Shown here piece after piece: positions 24,238 through 32,674 of a DNA stretch of 42,443 nucleotides (position 1 is the first letter of the stretch; each line of letters starts with the position of its first letter). The stretch is from Saprospiraceae bacterium (lineage in GTDB: Bacteria > Bacteroidota > Bacteroidia > Chitinophagales > Saprospiraceae), in NCBI GenBank assembly GCA_013360405.1, contig JABWBR010000041.1, positions 1 through 42,443 on the forward strand. The letters run 5' to 3'. Under the pieces are notes generated by a model. That model was not told the origin of the DNA and did not search any database. It saw only the letters and a program-made list of their open reading frames with translations. The position numbers and the translations under genes are program-made.

Positions 24238-25371
24238 TTATTCTCTGAAAAGTTTCAGGTACTTGTCAAAGGAAAATATGCGATTGCGCTTATTTCCCGT
24301 AAGTTCTGTTAAGATGCCCAGTTTCATAAAATCATCAATTAACCGCAATGCAGTAGTAATATTTACTTCCAATGCCTGAGCTACATCTGCTGCATCGGTG
24401 ATGGGCTTACCGTACAGGTATTGCAAAAACAATTTTGCCAATGCCTGCTTTTTGCCCAAAGCAATAATTTGGTGTTCAACTTCGGAGCGTAGCCGGATTA
24501 TGCGTTTAAAGGTTTCAATAGAATTTTCGGAAGTACGGTAAACGCCTTCCAGGAAAAACTTCAGCCATTGCGTGAGGTCGTTGTGGGTGCGTACCCGGGT
24601 TAGGTTGTCGTAATACAGTATTTTATGCTTCTCAAAAAAGTCGGATAGGTACAAGGTGGGCTTGTGCAACAGTTGGTTGTCCACTAAAAACAGGGTAATG
24701 AGAAGCCGCCCTATGCGGCCGTTGCCATCCAGAAACGGGTGGATAGTTTCAAACTGGTAATGTGCAATACCTATTTTAACAAGATGGGGCACCGGCGTAT
24801 TTTGATTGTGCAGAAAGCGCTCCAGGTCGGCCATCAGGTCGGCTACGCCATCGGGGTGAGGCGGTATGAAAACGGCATCGGATAAACTGCTGCCGCCAAT
24901 CCAGTTCTGGCTATTCCGAAATTCGCCCGGCAGTTTGTGTTTGCCTCTTACGCCCTGCAGGAGTATTTCATGCGTTTGCCTGAGCAGCCGATTACTCAAT
25001 GGAAGTTTTTCGAGGTTAGCGATGGCCCGGTTCATGGCTGACACATAGTTCTGCACTTCCTGCCAGTCGTCTTTTTTTTCCGGGTCTATATATTCTTCTT
25101 TTTGGACGGCCTCATCTATGTTTGTCTGTGTTCCCTCTATCCGGCTGCTTTGGGTGCCTTCTTTCATAATGTGCATTTTTATAAAAAAGTCCACATCCGG
25201 AATGAGTTGCGAATAGGCATTGAGCTCTCCCAATTTGATGTCAGCACGGCTAAGCAGCATTGCCAGTTCGGGGTTGTCTATTTGCCATGCCACATCTACC
25301 ACATTCGGCTCAAAGCTTTTGTACCGGTAGCGTTGCACCCATTTGCCTGCCTTGAAATTGCTGATGTGCAT
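24238..25371 (-). CDS. Fic-domain protein (class II, with winged-helix C-terminus)
   Basis: A 377-residue Fic protein; the family transfers AMP (or another nucleotide part) from ATP to a hydroxyl side chain of a target protein. The complete active-site motif HPFLDGNGRIGR is at 211-222 with catalytic His211. The auto-inhibitory motif SSRIEG with Glu79 lies N-terminal to it, which is the class II arrangement where the inhibitory helix is in the same protein. A Fic-N domain precedes, and the C-terminal 60-70 residues (ITDAADVAQALEVNITTALRLI) look like a winged helix. The protein may therefore bind DNA and regulate itself. It is the first gene behind tRNA-Cys, in opposite orientation, between two similar tRNA-flank segments. 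Confidence 0.93.
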   Translation of the reverse strand: MHISNFKAGKWVQRYRYKSFEPNVVDVAWQIDNPELAMLLSRADIKLGELNAYSQLIPDVDFFIKMHIMKEGTQSSRIEGTQTNIDEAVQKEEYIDPEKKDDWQEVQNYVSAMNRAIANLEKLPLSNRLLRQTHEILLQGVRGKHKLPGEFRNSQNWIGGSSLSDAVFIPPHPDGVADLMADLERFLHNQNTPVPHLVKIGIAHYQFETIHPFLDGNGRIGRLLITLFLVDNQLLHKPTLYLSDFFEKHKILYYDNLTRVRTHNDLTQWLKFFLEGVYRTSENSIETFKRIIRLRSEVEHQIIALGKKQALAKLFLQYLYGKPITDAADVAQALEVNITTALRLIDDFMKLGILTELTGNKRNRIFSFDKYLKLFRE

Positions 25372-25547
25372 GAAAGTGAGATTGATGGTTTGTGCAAATA
25401 TAGAGATTTATATTTGCAGATAATTCATTTTGTGCAAATAAGAAAAAAATATATACTGCACACTGTCAAGTTATCCCGACCTGTCGGTACGGGACAAGTT
25501 AGGCATAACCTTTCCGGCTTGGCGAACGGCCTTGGGGGGGGTTCGCA

Positions 25548-25630
25548 CCCGAGCTCTGGAAGCCCTGCAGCAGATGCTGGCTTTTTTGTTTTGTGTTCCT
25601 TCCGCAATTTAAACTTCCGGGGTAAGTCTG
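25548..25630 (+). repeat. Degenerate second copy of the tRNA-Cys 3' flank
   Basis: The 83 bases resemble 24124-24208: a CCCGA-CTCTGG start, a terminator-like hairpin in the same place with different bases, then a T run, then a block ending CTTCCGGGGTAAGTCTG versus CTTCCGGGGTAAGACTG. Just before it lies a T-arm-like GGGTTCGCACCC. No complete tRNA can be folded. The two copies bracket the Fic gene, as an old integration or duplication at the tRNA would leave. Confidence 0.55.
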
Positions 25631-25651
25631 GTATCTTGGTTCTTCCAACTC

Positions 25652-25881
25652 AATACTACTTTGTCACTTTAAAATTTTTCATGAATCACGTGTACACATT
25701 GCACCCCGCTGGGGCTGAAATATAATTTTCTACCCACATTTACGCTCCGCTGGAGCTTCCTGGGCCCCTTAAAAGGCCCGGAGGGCCGAAATATTGGTAG
25801 AACCGGCAATAAAAAGATATCAAAAGCTCCGGAGGAGCGTAATATGCGGTATGCCTGGTTTTAAAGTGGCAAAGTAGTATT
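25652..25881. mobile_element. MITE-like element with 23-base terminal inverted repeats, copy 1
   Basis: The ends AATACTACTTTG... (25652-25674) and ...CAAAGTAGTATT (25859-25881) are inverted repeats with one mismatch. Inside lie four 11-13 base palindromes at 25704-25714 (CCCCGCTGGGG), 25744-25756 (GCTCCGCTGGAGC), 25775-25787 (GGCCCGGAGGGCC) and 25825-25837 (GCTCCGGAGGAGC). It has no coding capacity. A second copy in the opposite orientation begins at 42289. The rest of the 642-base gap between the Fic and RhuM genes holds the tRNA-flank copy and a small CCGAC/GTCGG hairpin near 25475; nothing else was seen. Confidence 0.75.
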
Positions 25882-26013
25882 AAGTACAAAAAATAAATGC
25901 CCCATCTCGCAGTATGTATTCTGTTGCGTCATTAAATTGTTACGCTGTTTCTCCATGTCATTTTGCTTTGCCGCAAGGGGAGCAGAAAGTGCTGATATTT
26001 AAAACGGTTACTC

Positions 26014-26754
26014 ATGAATGAACTGGAAAGCACTAAAGATCTCGTCGTTTTTGAAAGCAAAGACGGTGAAGCCCATCTGGAAGTCACAACGGATTACGAT
26101 ACCGTTTGGCTGAACCAGGCACAGCTCGTTGAGCTATTTCAGCGGGACAAGTCCGTCATTTCCCGACACATCAGCAATATCTTTAAAGAAGGTGAATTAG
26201 AAAAGGAGTCAGTTGTTGCAAAATTTGCAACAGTTCAATTTGAAGGAGAGCGCGAAGTCCAACGGGATATAGAGTATTACAATCTCGACGTTGTGATTTC
26301 GGTCGGCTACCGGGTCAAATCACAGCGCGGCGTCGAATTCCGGCAATGGGCCACCAAAGTCCTGAAACAATATCTGATTGACGGCTATGCGCTAAATGAA
26401 GCCCGGTTGAAGAATGCCCCCGGTTCATTGCTGGATCTGTTCAAACTGCAGGTCCAGCTCTGGGAACGCCAGGAGTTGATCAACACAGAAATTCAGGACG
26501 ACATCCAAAAACTCGGCGATAAGATTATCTCCATCGAAGCTAAGATCAAATCGGTAGATGAAGGGTATTACACCATTGCCGGGTATTGCAGCCTTTACAA
26601 GATACCCTGCCCCCTCCACAAGGCAAAGGAATGGGGTAAGGCTGCCACAGCACTAAGCCGCCAAAAGAACATCCCTACCGGCACTGCGCACGATGAGCGC
26701 TTCGGGAAGGTGCGGACGTACCATGAGGACGTATTGAAGGAAGTGATTAAGTAA
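26014..26754 (+). CDS. RhuM-family protein
   Basis: A 246-residue protein with the N-terminal RhuM (virulence protein RhuM) domain: TVWLNQAQLVELFQRDKSVISRHI has the look of a helix-turn-helix with a DNA-recognition helix. It is followed by the family signature IEYYNLDVVISVGYRVKSQRG and FRQWATKVLKQYLIDGYALNE. The C-terminal third differs from the commonest RhuM form: after a short coiled coil comes YYTIAGYCSLYKIPCPLHKAK and a basic segment, a region that looks like another small DNA-binding domain. RhuM genes are frequent in islands beside type I restriction systems; the molecular function is not known. It converges on the YgjP-like gene with a 42-base AT-rich gap. Confidence 0.82.
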   Translation: MNELESTKDLVVFESKDGEAHLEVTTDYDTVWLNQAQLVELFQRDKSVISRHISNIFKEGELEKESVVAKFATVQFEGEREVQRDIEYYNLDVVISVGYRVKSQRGVEFRQWATKVLKQYLIDGYALNEARLKNAPGSLLDLFKLQVQLWERQELINTEIQDDIQKLGDKIISIEAKIKSVDEGYYTIAGYCSLYKIPCPLHKAKEWGKAATALSRQKNIPTGTAHDERFGKVRTYHEDVLKEVIK

Positions 26755-26796
26755 TTTTTAATTATAACTATCTGATAATAAAATTATTAGCCCAAC

Positions 26797-27507
26797 TCAC
26801 CCCTCATACCCCACCGGCAATCTATTCAACTCCTCCTTCAATAAACGCCACTGCGGCAGGAATTTGTTCATATAGCCGGTAAAAACGGGGTTGTGGGTTC
26901 TTTCCAGCAGGTGTGTCATTTCGTGGACTACGATGTACTCAATGCACTCAACGGGCTTTTTGGCGAGCTCCAGGTTGAGCCAGATGCGTTTTTCGGGTAT
27001 GTTGCAAGTGCCCCAGCGGGTTTTCATTTTTTTGATGCCGAAGGATTCGACCTTTACGCCCATTTGTTTTTCCCATTTGGCAATCAGTTCGGGTAGGATT
27101 GCTTTGAGTTGCTTGCGATACCACTCGTTGAGCAAGCGCTCTTTGGCTTTGGCGTCGGCGTTTTCGCGGATGTGGAGTTCTATGGTGTCAAAATTGAGTT
27201 CGATTTTTGCGGGGGCGTTGCGCTTGGTGGGGGTTATTTTCAGCAAGTAGGTATTGCCCAGAAAATAATGGCTTTCACGGGGAAGGTATTCTCGCGGGGC
27301 TTCCCGGTTTTGGCTCAATAATTTTTGTTGTTGCTTGCGAATCCAATTGAGCTTTGCGATGGCAAAAACCCGTATCGTGTCCATATCCATACGCATAGGC
27401 GCGGCAATCCTGACCCTGCCTGCGGGCGGGTGAACGCTGAGGTGAACGTTTTTGATGTTCTTGCGGATGACCTCAACGGCTATTTCCCCAATGGTTATGC
27501 TATGCAT
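26797..27507 (-). CDS. YgjP-like (DUF45/WLM) metallopeptidase linked to hsdR
   Basis: A 236-residue putative zinc peptidase of the YgjP/DUF45 family. The zinc motif is HEMTH (His195, Glu196, His199) with a third ligand His205 in ERTHNPVFTGYM. Family signatures RWGTCN (165-170) and INLNLELAKKPVECIEYIVVHE are present (here IWLNLELAKKP). Its start lies three bases past the hsdR stop, so it is almost certainly translated from the hsdR transcript. Members of the family often sit next to type I restriction genes. A housekeeping or control role for the restriction enzyme, perhaps like ClpXP-type restriction alleviation, is an inference without direct evidence. Confidence 0.87.
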   Translation of the reverse strand: MHSITIGEIAVEVIRKNIKNVHLSVHPPAGRVRIAAPMRMDMDTIRVFAIAKLNWIRKQQQKLLSQNREAPREYLPRESHYFLGNTYLLKITPTKRNAPAKIELNFDTIELHIRENADAKAKERLLNEWYRKQLKAILPELIAKWEKQMGVKVESFGIKKMKTRWGTCNIPEKRIWLNLELAKKPVECIEYIVVHEMTHLLERTHNPVFTGYMNKFLPQWRLLKEELNRLPVGYEG

Positions 27508-27510
27508 ATT

Positions 27511-30500
27511 TCAATATTCCTGTTGCTTCTCAATTACTTTGAAGATACGCTCTACTTCTTCTATGTCGGGAATGATTTTGAAAATCTCTTGCTTGATTTC
27601 GTTCTCTTTGGCCTGATTGCCCCTGAAACCCGCCTTCTTGATCCTGATAACGGCCTCGTTAACCTGTGAGGCAAGTTGCTCATCATCGCCCAGGTTGTGG
27701 TATAAAGCCTTTAGCGCGGGCGTTTTTATGCTACCTGGCAGGTTTTGCATACCGCCGTCTTTTACATTTCTGGCGATGTTGGCGAGGTTTTGCAGATGTT
27801 GCTCGTAATCAACAGCTTTGTCTTTGCGCTGTTTGATTACTTCGTCGAGCAGTTTGGACATTTTTTCAAAATAGGCGGGGTCTATCAAATGTTCTTTGAT
27901 GATTTTTTGCCTGATGTTGTTTTCTATGGTTTCCGCTATGGCGTCGCGGTTGCTCCTGATGCCTTTGGGCAGGGAGTTGATGGCAGAAGCCAAACCGGAG
28001 TTGACGATCAGATCGAGCAGGGTCTGGTCTTCGCCAAAGGGCGAGATAACCCTGCTGTCTTCTGCCTGTATGTAGGTGTCAATGAGGTGGCGCATGTCGG
28101 CTTCGTAGGCTTTGAGGTCTAATACCTCGCCGCTGGCATTTTTGATCTCTTCGCGCAGGTTTAGATAAAAATCTACCCGGCGTTTGATGTCGCTGATGTC
28201 GGCAGGCAAGTAGCCGGCTTCTTCCATGTCGGCAGTGATGTTGGCGTAGGCTCTGATCAATTGCACGATCATTTTATACAGGGTAGTGCGCTGTACTTCT
28301 GTGGCTTTCAGGCTTTCGGGGTCTTCGGGGTTGCCACAGAAGTAGTGTATGTAGGCAAGTGTGTCTTTGGGGGGCAATACCGGCTCACAGAGGTAGTGTA
28401 AGTCTTCCAGCGCTTTATCCAGGCGCTCTTTGCCTGCGCTCAAGCGGTCTTTGAGCAAAATATCTACATCTTCTTTTTCAAACTCGTCATAGTCGAGTTC
28501 GGAGGTGTACACGGCTACGGCGTTTTCGACTTTGTCAAAGAGGTTTTTGTAATCTACGATGTAACCGAATTGCTTGTCCTCTCCGTCGAGGCGGTTGACC
28601 CGGCAAATAGCCTGAAAAAGCCCGTGATCCTGCATGTTTTTATCAATATACAAATAAGTGCAGGGCGGGGCGTCAAAACCTACCAATAGCTTGTTGACGG
28701 CAATGAGCAGGCGCATATTGGCCGGCTGTTTGATGAATTTTGCCTTGGCTTCGTCTTCGTATTGCTCGGTGCTTTTTTCATACGCGCCCGTAGCTTTTTT
28801 GCCCAGTATTTTTTCGTAGGTGTGAAAGATGTATTCTTTTTCGGTTTCGGTGTTTGCGCCGGTGTCTTCCAGTGCTATATCTTTTGTGCTGGGATTGTAG
28901 GAGGTGATGACGGCACATTTGCCCCTGAATTCGGTTTGCTGAAAGAGTTCATAATACCGGCAAGCGTCGTAGATGCTAGGGGCTACCAGGATGGCGTTGC
29001 CCATTCCCGAATTCAGTCGCGGCTTGGTGTTAAAGTCCATGACGATGTCGGCTACGATTTTGTCTAACCTGCTTTTGGAGCTGAGCACTTTTTGCATGGT
29101 GCCCCATCTTTTTTTGATTTCAGACTTTTGAAAGTCGTTGAGCCCCCTGGTTTTTGCTTCAAACCAATCATCCACCCTTTGTTGCGAGCTGATTTTCTGG
29201 TCTATGTCGCGGGCTTCATATACGAGGTCCAAGACTACATTGTCTTCTACGGCTTCGTTGAATTTGTAGGTATGGATGTAGCGGCCGAATACTTCTATGC
29301 TGGTTTGTTTGTCTTTTTTGAGCAGGGGCGTACCTGTGAAGCCGATAAAAACGGCATTGGGCAACATGGCTTTCATGGTTTTGTGGAGCCTGCCCGATTG
29401 GGTGCGGTGGCATTCATCCACAAAGATGAACAGTTCGCCAACTACCGGCAGGGGATTGGATTGCAGTTCGTCTATAAAAGCGTCGAAATCCCCGACCTCT
29501 TTTTTGCCGAATTTATGCACCAGCGAACAAACCAGGCGGGGCAATGGGCTGCCAAGAATGGACATGAGTTCTCTGCCGCTTCGGGTGCGTTTGATCTGGT
29601 TTTCGCCTGCTTCCAAAAATACCCGCTCTATTTGTTTATCCAGCTCGTCGCGGTCGGTAATGATGGCCACCCGCGCATGGGGGTTGTTTTCCAGTATCCA
29701 TTTGGCGAGCCATACCATGCTGAGGCTTTTGCCGCTACCTTGCGTATGCCATATAATGCCGTTTTCTTTTCGGCGGATGAATTCCTGCGCCGATTTTACG
29801 CCGAAATACTGGTTGTGTCGGCATATCTTTTTTATACCGCCGTCGAAGAGCATAAAATCGTAGATAATCTCGAGGAAACGCTGTTTTTCACAGAGTTTAA
29901 GCAGGTATTTATCGAGTAGCAGCTTGTCCTGCTGTTCCGTGTCTTCTTTCCAGTGGAGATAGTATTTTTCGGGGGTGTTGATGGCGCCGTAGCGGAGCCC
30001 CTGCGTATCGTTGCCCGCAAACACCCATTGGATAGTAGTGAAAAAGGATTCGATAAATTCTTTTTGCTGGTTGGTGATGTTTTGGCGGATGCCGTCGGAA
30101 ATAGAGACGGTGCTTCTTTTCAGTTCGAGTACACCCAGCGCGATGCCGTTGACATAAATGACTATATCGGGACGTTTTTCGCGGTTGCCCAGAATGGTGA
30201 CTTCTTCGGCAATGGCGAAGTCGTTGGCTTGGGGGTTTTTCCAGTCTATGAAATGGACGGTTTCGGTATTAACGCCCGCTTCGGGCACTACGCCTACGCC
30301 GTAGCGGAGTAGTTCGTAGACATTATTGTTGTTGTTGTAAAGGCTAAGCTGGTAGTTATTGGCGGTATTGCGAAGCTCGTAGATTGCTTTTGAAATGAGG
30401 TTTTGCGAATAGCCTTTTTGGAATAGGTATTGGGTAAGGAGGTCTTCTTCTATGTTACTGTTGCCCTGCCGGTCTTCCCAGTTGCCGAGATAGCGGTAGC

Positions 30501-30573
30501 CGAGTTCCTCGCAAAATAAGCGGACTATCCGGTTTTGGGTATGGCGTTCTATTTGACCTACGAATTGGGACAT
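27511..30573 (-). CDS. hsdR: Type I restriction enzyme R subunit (endonuclease/translocase)
   Basis: A 1020-residue motor and nuclease subunit that pulls DNA past the complex and cuts unmodified DNA. The N-terminal PD-(D/E)xK nuclease is seen in RPDIVIYVNGIALGVLELK (Asp136, Glu150, Lys152). The SF2 translocase follows with Walker A QGSGKS (278-283), DECH (386-389), GFTGTP (411-416), and the later motifs LVGFDAPPCTYLYID and QAICRVNRLDGEDKQFGYIVDY. The C-terminal helical part that docks on the methylase complex is complete. It forms an operon with the YgjP-like gene. hsdM and hsdS are separated from it by an opposite-strand cassette, so R and M/S are in different transcripts. Confidence 0.95.
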   Translation of the reverse strand: MSQFVGQIERHTQNRIVRLFCEELGYRYLGNWEDRQGNSNIEEDLLTQYLFQKGYSQNLISKAIYELRNTANNYQLSLYNNNNNVYELLRYGVGVVPEAGVNTETVHFIDWKNPQANDFAIAEEVTILGNREKRPDIVIYVNGIALGVLELKRSTVSISDGIRQNITNQQKEFIESFFTTIQWVFAGNDTQGLRYGAINTPEKYYLHWKEDTEQQDKLLLDKYLLKLCEKQRFLEIIYDFMLFDGGIKKICRHNQYFGVKSAQEFIRRKENGIIWHTQGSGKSLSMVWLAKWILENNPHARVAIITDRDELDKQIERVFLEAGENQIKRTRSGRELMSILGSPLPRLVCSLVHKFGKKEVGDFDAFIDELQSNPLPVVGELFIFVDECHRTQSGRLHKTMKAMLPNAVFIGFTGTPLLKKDKQTSIEVFGRYIHTYKFNEAVEDNVVLDLVYEARDIDQKISSQQRVDDWFEAKTRGLNDFQKSEIKKRWGTMQKVLSSKSRLDKIVADIVMDFNTKPRLNSGMGNAILVAPSIYDACRYYELFQQTEFRGKCAVITSYNPSTKDIALEDTGANTETEKEYIFHTYEKILGKKATGAYEKSTEQYEDEAKAKFIKQPANMRLLIAVNKLLVGFDAPPCTYLYIDKNMQDHGLFQAICRVNRLDGEDKQFGYIVDYKNLFDKVENAVAVYTSELDYDEFEKEDVDILLKDRLSAGKERLDKALEDLHYLCEPVLPPKDTLAYIHYFCGNPEDPESLKATEVQRTTLYKMIVQLIRAYANITADMEEAGYLPADISDIKRRVDFYLNLREEIKNASGEVLDLKAYEADMRHLIDTYIQAEDSRVISPFGEDQTLLDLIVNSGLASAINSLPKGIRSNRDAIAETIENNIRQKIIKEHLIDPAYFEKMSKLLDEVIKQRKDKAVDYEQHLQNLANIARNVKDGGMQNLPGSIKTPALKALYHNLGDDEQLASQVNEAVIRIKKAGFRGNQAKENEIKQEIFKIIPDIEEVERIFKVIEKQQEY

Positions 30574-30662
30574 AGGACTGTCATGATAAGGGTTTACATG
30601 ACAAATATCATAAAAAGGCGTCTATTCATAAGATAATTTCTTAGAAGATATCGTTAAAAGAA

Positions 30663-30670
30663 TATCTTTG
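30663..30670 (+). promoter_or_regulatory. -7 promoter box (TATCTTTG) of the three-gene cassette
   Basis: TATCTTTGTGC lies 43 bases before the ATG of the TIGR04255 gene and matches the Bacteroidota -7 box. The 140-base spacer is shared with the divergent hsdR start, so the two transcripts may influence each other. Confidence 0.55.
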
Positions 30671-30713
30671 TGCTGAGGTAGTATAACACTATACGAGTAG
30701 AATCGCATAAATC

Positions 30714-31421
30714 ATGGAGCCCCTACCCACAAAAATATCACCGGAACGGTTGAGAGATACGGTTATTGAGCTTAAGTATGATAGCGATATTCCTGCTGAA
30801 TATATACTTGGCCTTGTTTATGATGCCGTTGAAGACGTATTGGCGCCTGTAAATAAACAGGGTTCCAACGAACTAAGCTTTAATCCTTTTAGTTCTATTA
30901 TTATAAACCCCCGCAAAGATCTTTTTCAAAACGAGTTTATCCGGCTTCAGGTAATAGAGGGGCGTTTAATATTCAACTCTAATGGCGTTTACAAGGGCTG
31001 GATACAATACAAAGAAGAGATAAAAAAAACGTTGGACCTATTAAGTGGAAAAAACCTTATCAAAAGCATCAACAGAATAGGACTGCGTTATATTAGCGAG
31101 TTCTCAGAATTGCAAATTTTTGACAAGCTAATTTGGAATTTTCATTATACATGGAAACAATCTTTGAATCTAAATACATCATTTCGCACAGAATGGGAAG
31201 ACAATGGGGATATGATTATTGTTAATCTTGCAAATAGCGCGCTTCCCCATGGCGAAACTTTCTCTATCATCGACATTGATGTGAACTATAAATTTCAGGA
31301 ACCGATAGCGCTTGGCGAAACCGTACTGGACACCATTGAACGATTGCACCACAAAGAGAAGGAAGTTTTTTTCGGGTTAATGCGTCGGGATTTTCTCCTG
31401 TCGCTTAACCCTACATACTAA
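30714..31421 (+). CDS. TIGR04255-family protein, first gene of the cassette
   Basis: A 235-residue protein that fits the TIGR04255 pattern: an N-terminal LRDTVIELKYDSDIPAEYILG, a central FIRLQVIEGRLIFNS, the Arg-rich signature KSINRIGLRYISEF, and a C-terminal HHKEKEVFFGLMRRDFLLSLNP. The family has no assigned activity and is scattered in bacterial accessory regions. The mixed alpha/beta layout with conserved Arg, His and Tyr suggests a ligand- or nucleotide-binding role, but this cannot be shown here. It opens a rightward unit with gaps of 12 and 30 bases between its three genes. A sampled line (31021-31080) has 18 G/C in 60, far below core genes (9001-9060 has 38). Confidence 0.8.
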   Translation: MEPLPTKISPERLRDTVIELKYDSDIPAEYILGLVYDAVEDVLAPVNKQGSNELSFNPFSSIIINPRKDLFQNEFIRLQVIEGRLIFNSNGVYKGWIQYKEEIKKTLDLLSGKNLIKSINRIGLRYISEFSELQIFDKLIWNFHYTWKQSLNLNTSFRTEWEDNGDMIIVNLANSALPHGETFSIIDIDVNYKFQEPIALGETVLDTIERLHHKEKEVFFGLMRRDFLLSLNPTY

Positions 31422-31433
31422 AAACTGTAAGGT

Positions 31434-31994
31434 ATGCTCGCATATAATGCACCAACAGCAGATTTTTATAATACTCCCAATTATGAAACTATGCTGTCAA
31501 ATTCTTACCAAACAGGGTCAGTACTTGATATTTCGCGAAGAGGAGCATTTTTGAACTTAAAACAACCCTATACTGAAGAACAGGCTGAGATTCCATATCT
31601 CCAAACCCCACTTGCTCAGGAAATAGAATATCGTTATCAAAACGTGCTGTCTATATTCAAACAACGTTTTGAAGCCGATCGGGATATTTTTGCCCACATC
31701 GAAGAGCAGAAGATAATGCACGTCTTCGAGCAAATGGCAAAATTGTTATTGTTGCTCTCGCCTTCAAAAATAAGCGCGGATATCACCCAGGATGCTTCTA
31801 TCATCATTCAAGCTCATCTGGGGCCAAATCGTTTTTATTGGGAAACATATATGGATGAAGATGATTCGGACTTACATAGCAGTATAAATATTTTCATCGA
31901 TAAGGAATTGAAATACACTGGTACCAATTCTTTTCAAGACATCAGACTGCAAATGAGTAATGCTGTCCAATCTATCCTATTCAAACAAAAGTAG
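31434..31994 (+). CDS. Unknown protein, second gene of the cassette
   Basis: Not recognised as a named family. The 186-residue protein has a Tyr/Asn-rich N-terminus (MLAYNAPTADFYNTPNYETM), a helical centre (QEIEYRYQNVLSIFKQRF; IEEQKIMHVFEQMAKLLLLL) and a beta-rich C-terminal half (ISADITQDASIIIQAHLGP, then FYWETYMDEDDSDLHSSINI). The acidic YMDEDDSD stretch followed by a strand recalls companion genes often seen behind TIGR04255 genes, which would make it a stable partner. No signal peptide or membrane helix is seen, so it should be cytoplasmic. It starts 12 bases after the TIGR04255 stop. Confidence 0.72.
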   Translation: MLAYNAPTADFYNTPNYETMLSNSYQTGSVLDISRRGAFLNLKQPYTEEQAEIPYLQTPLAQEIEYRYQNVLSIFKQRFEADRDIFAHIEEQKIMHVFEQMAKLLLLLSPSKISADITQDASIIIQAHLGPNRFYWETYMDEDDSDLHSSINIFIDKELKYTGTNSFQDIRLQMSNAVQSILFKQK

Positions 31995-32024
31995 CAGATA
32001 GTATTATTATACCTGTTCGATAGC

Positions 32025-32666
32025 ATGAATTACCCTGGACACCTTTTGCCTAAACCTGATTATTGCTGCATTCCGTGGATGAAGGAACTGCAGGGCTATT
32101 TTTTGCTCAGAAGCGCGCCTTCTTCTGATCTATTGGATGCAGAAACGGGCATGGTGCGGGCCAGGTTTATATTGGGTGACAACCAGAGCAGGGAAATATT
32201 AAAGGATTACTCTACCAACCTGTTGGGCATATTTACTCCTGACGACGCGGCTATCAAGTTGACTAACAACGGTCGAAAGGCTTATCTGGTTGGCTTGTGG
32301 AGTGAAGGCGAAGAAGTAACTCCTCCAGTTGAAGACGACTTTGAAGTTTTGCAGGATTTCGGCTTTTTTTTCTATCCTATCGGGGTCATTCACGAATTCC
32401 CCCAGCCTCTTGATATTGCATCGAAACCTCAATACACAGAAGCTCGCTGCTATATTTGCCATACGCCGGTTCGCTCTAATTTCTGGCATTTTTCAGTTCG
32501 CTGGAAAGTTGGACAAGCAGATGCAGCCGATGTTCTGACCACAAAAGAATTGAAAGGACTCATGTCTATGGTCAAAGCTTTTCTGATTGAACACGCAGTT
32601 ATCGACTATTCTGCATCTCAAGTGTCAACGGATATTCCACAAATCTGGTTTACAAGGCAAAATTAA
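32025..32666 (+). CDS. Unknown protein, third gene of the cassette
   Basis: Not recognised. The 213-residue protein begins MNYPGHLLPKPDYCCIPWM and holds a CxxC pair in EARCYICHTPVRSNFWHFSVRW, together with another Cys pair at the start. This would allow a metal site, but Cys spacing between the pairs is not that of a known zinc finger. The rest is mixed alpha/beta (ARFILGDNQSREILKDYST; KAYLVGLWSEGEEV) without membrane helices. Its stop lies eight bases from the convergent hsdS stop, with no terminator between, so the transcripts would overlap if both read on. Confidence 0.7.
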   Translation: MNYPGHLLPKPDYCCIPWMKELQGYFLLRSAPSSDLLDAETGMVRARFILGDNQSREILKDYSTNLLGIFTPDDAAIKLTNNGRKAYLVGLWSEGEEVTPPVEDDFEVLQDFGFFFYPIGVIHEFPQPLDIASKPQYTEARCYICHTPVRSNFWHFSVRWKVGQADAADVLTTKELKGLMSMVKAFLIEHAVIDYSASQVSTDIPQIWFTRQN

Positions 32667-32674
32667 TTGCTCCT

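Noticed and set aside
25470-25547. Possible second tRNA
   Set aside because: A T-arm-like piece and a CCGAC/GTCGG hairpin exist, but no acceptor stem or anticodon arm can be formed.
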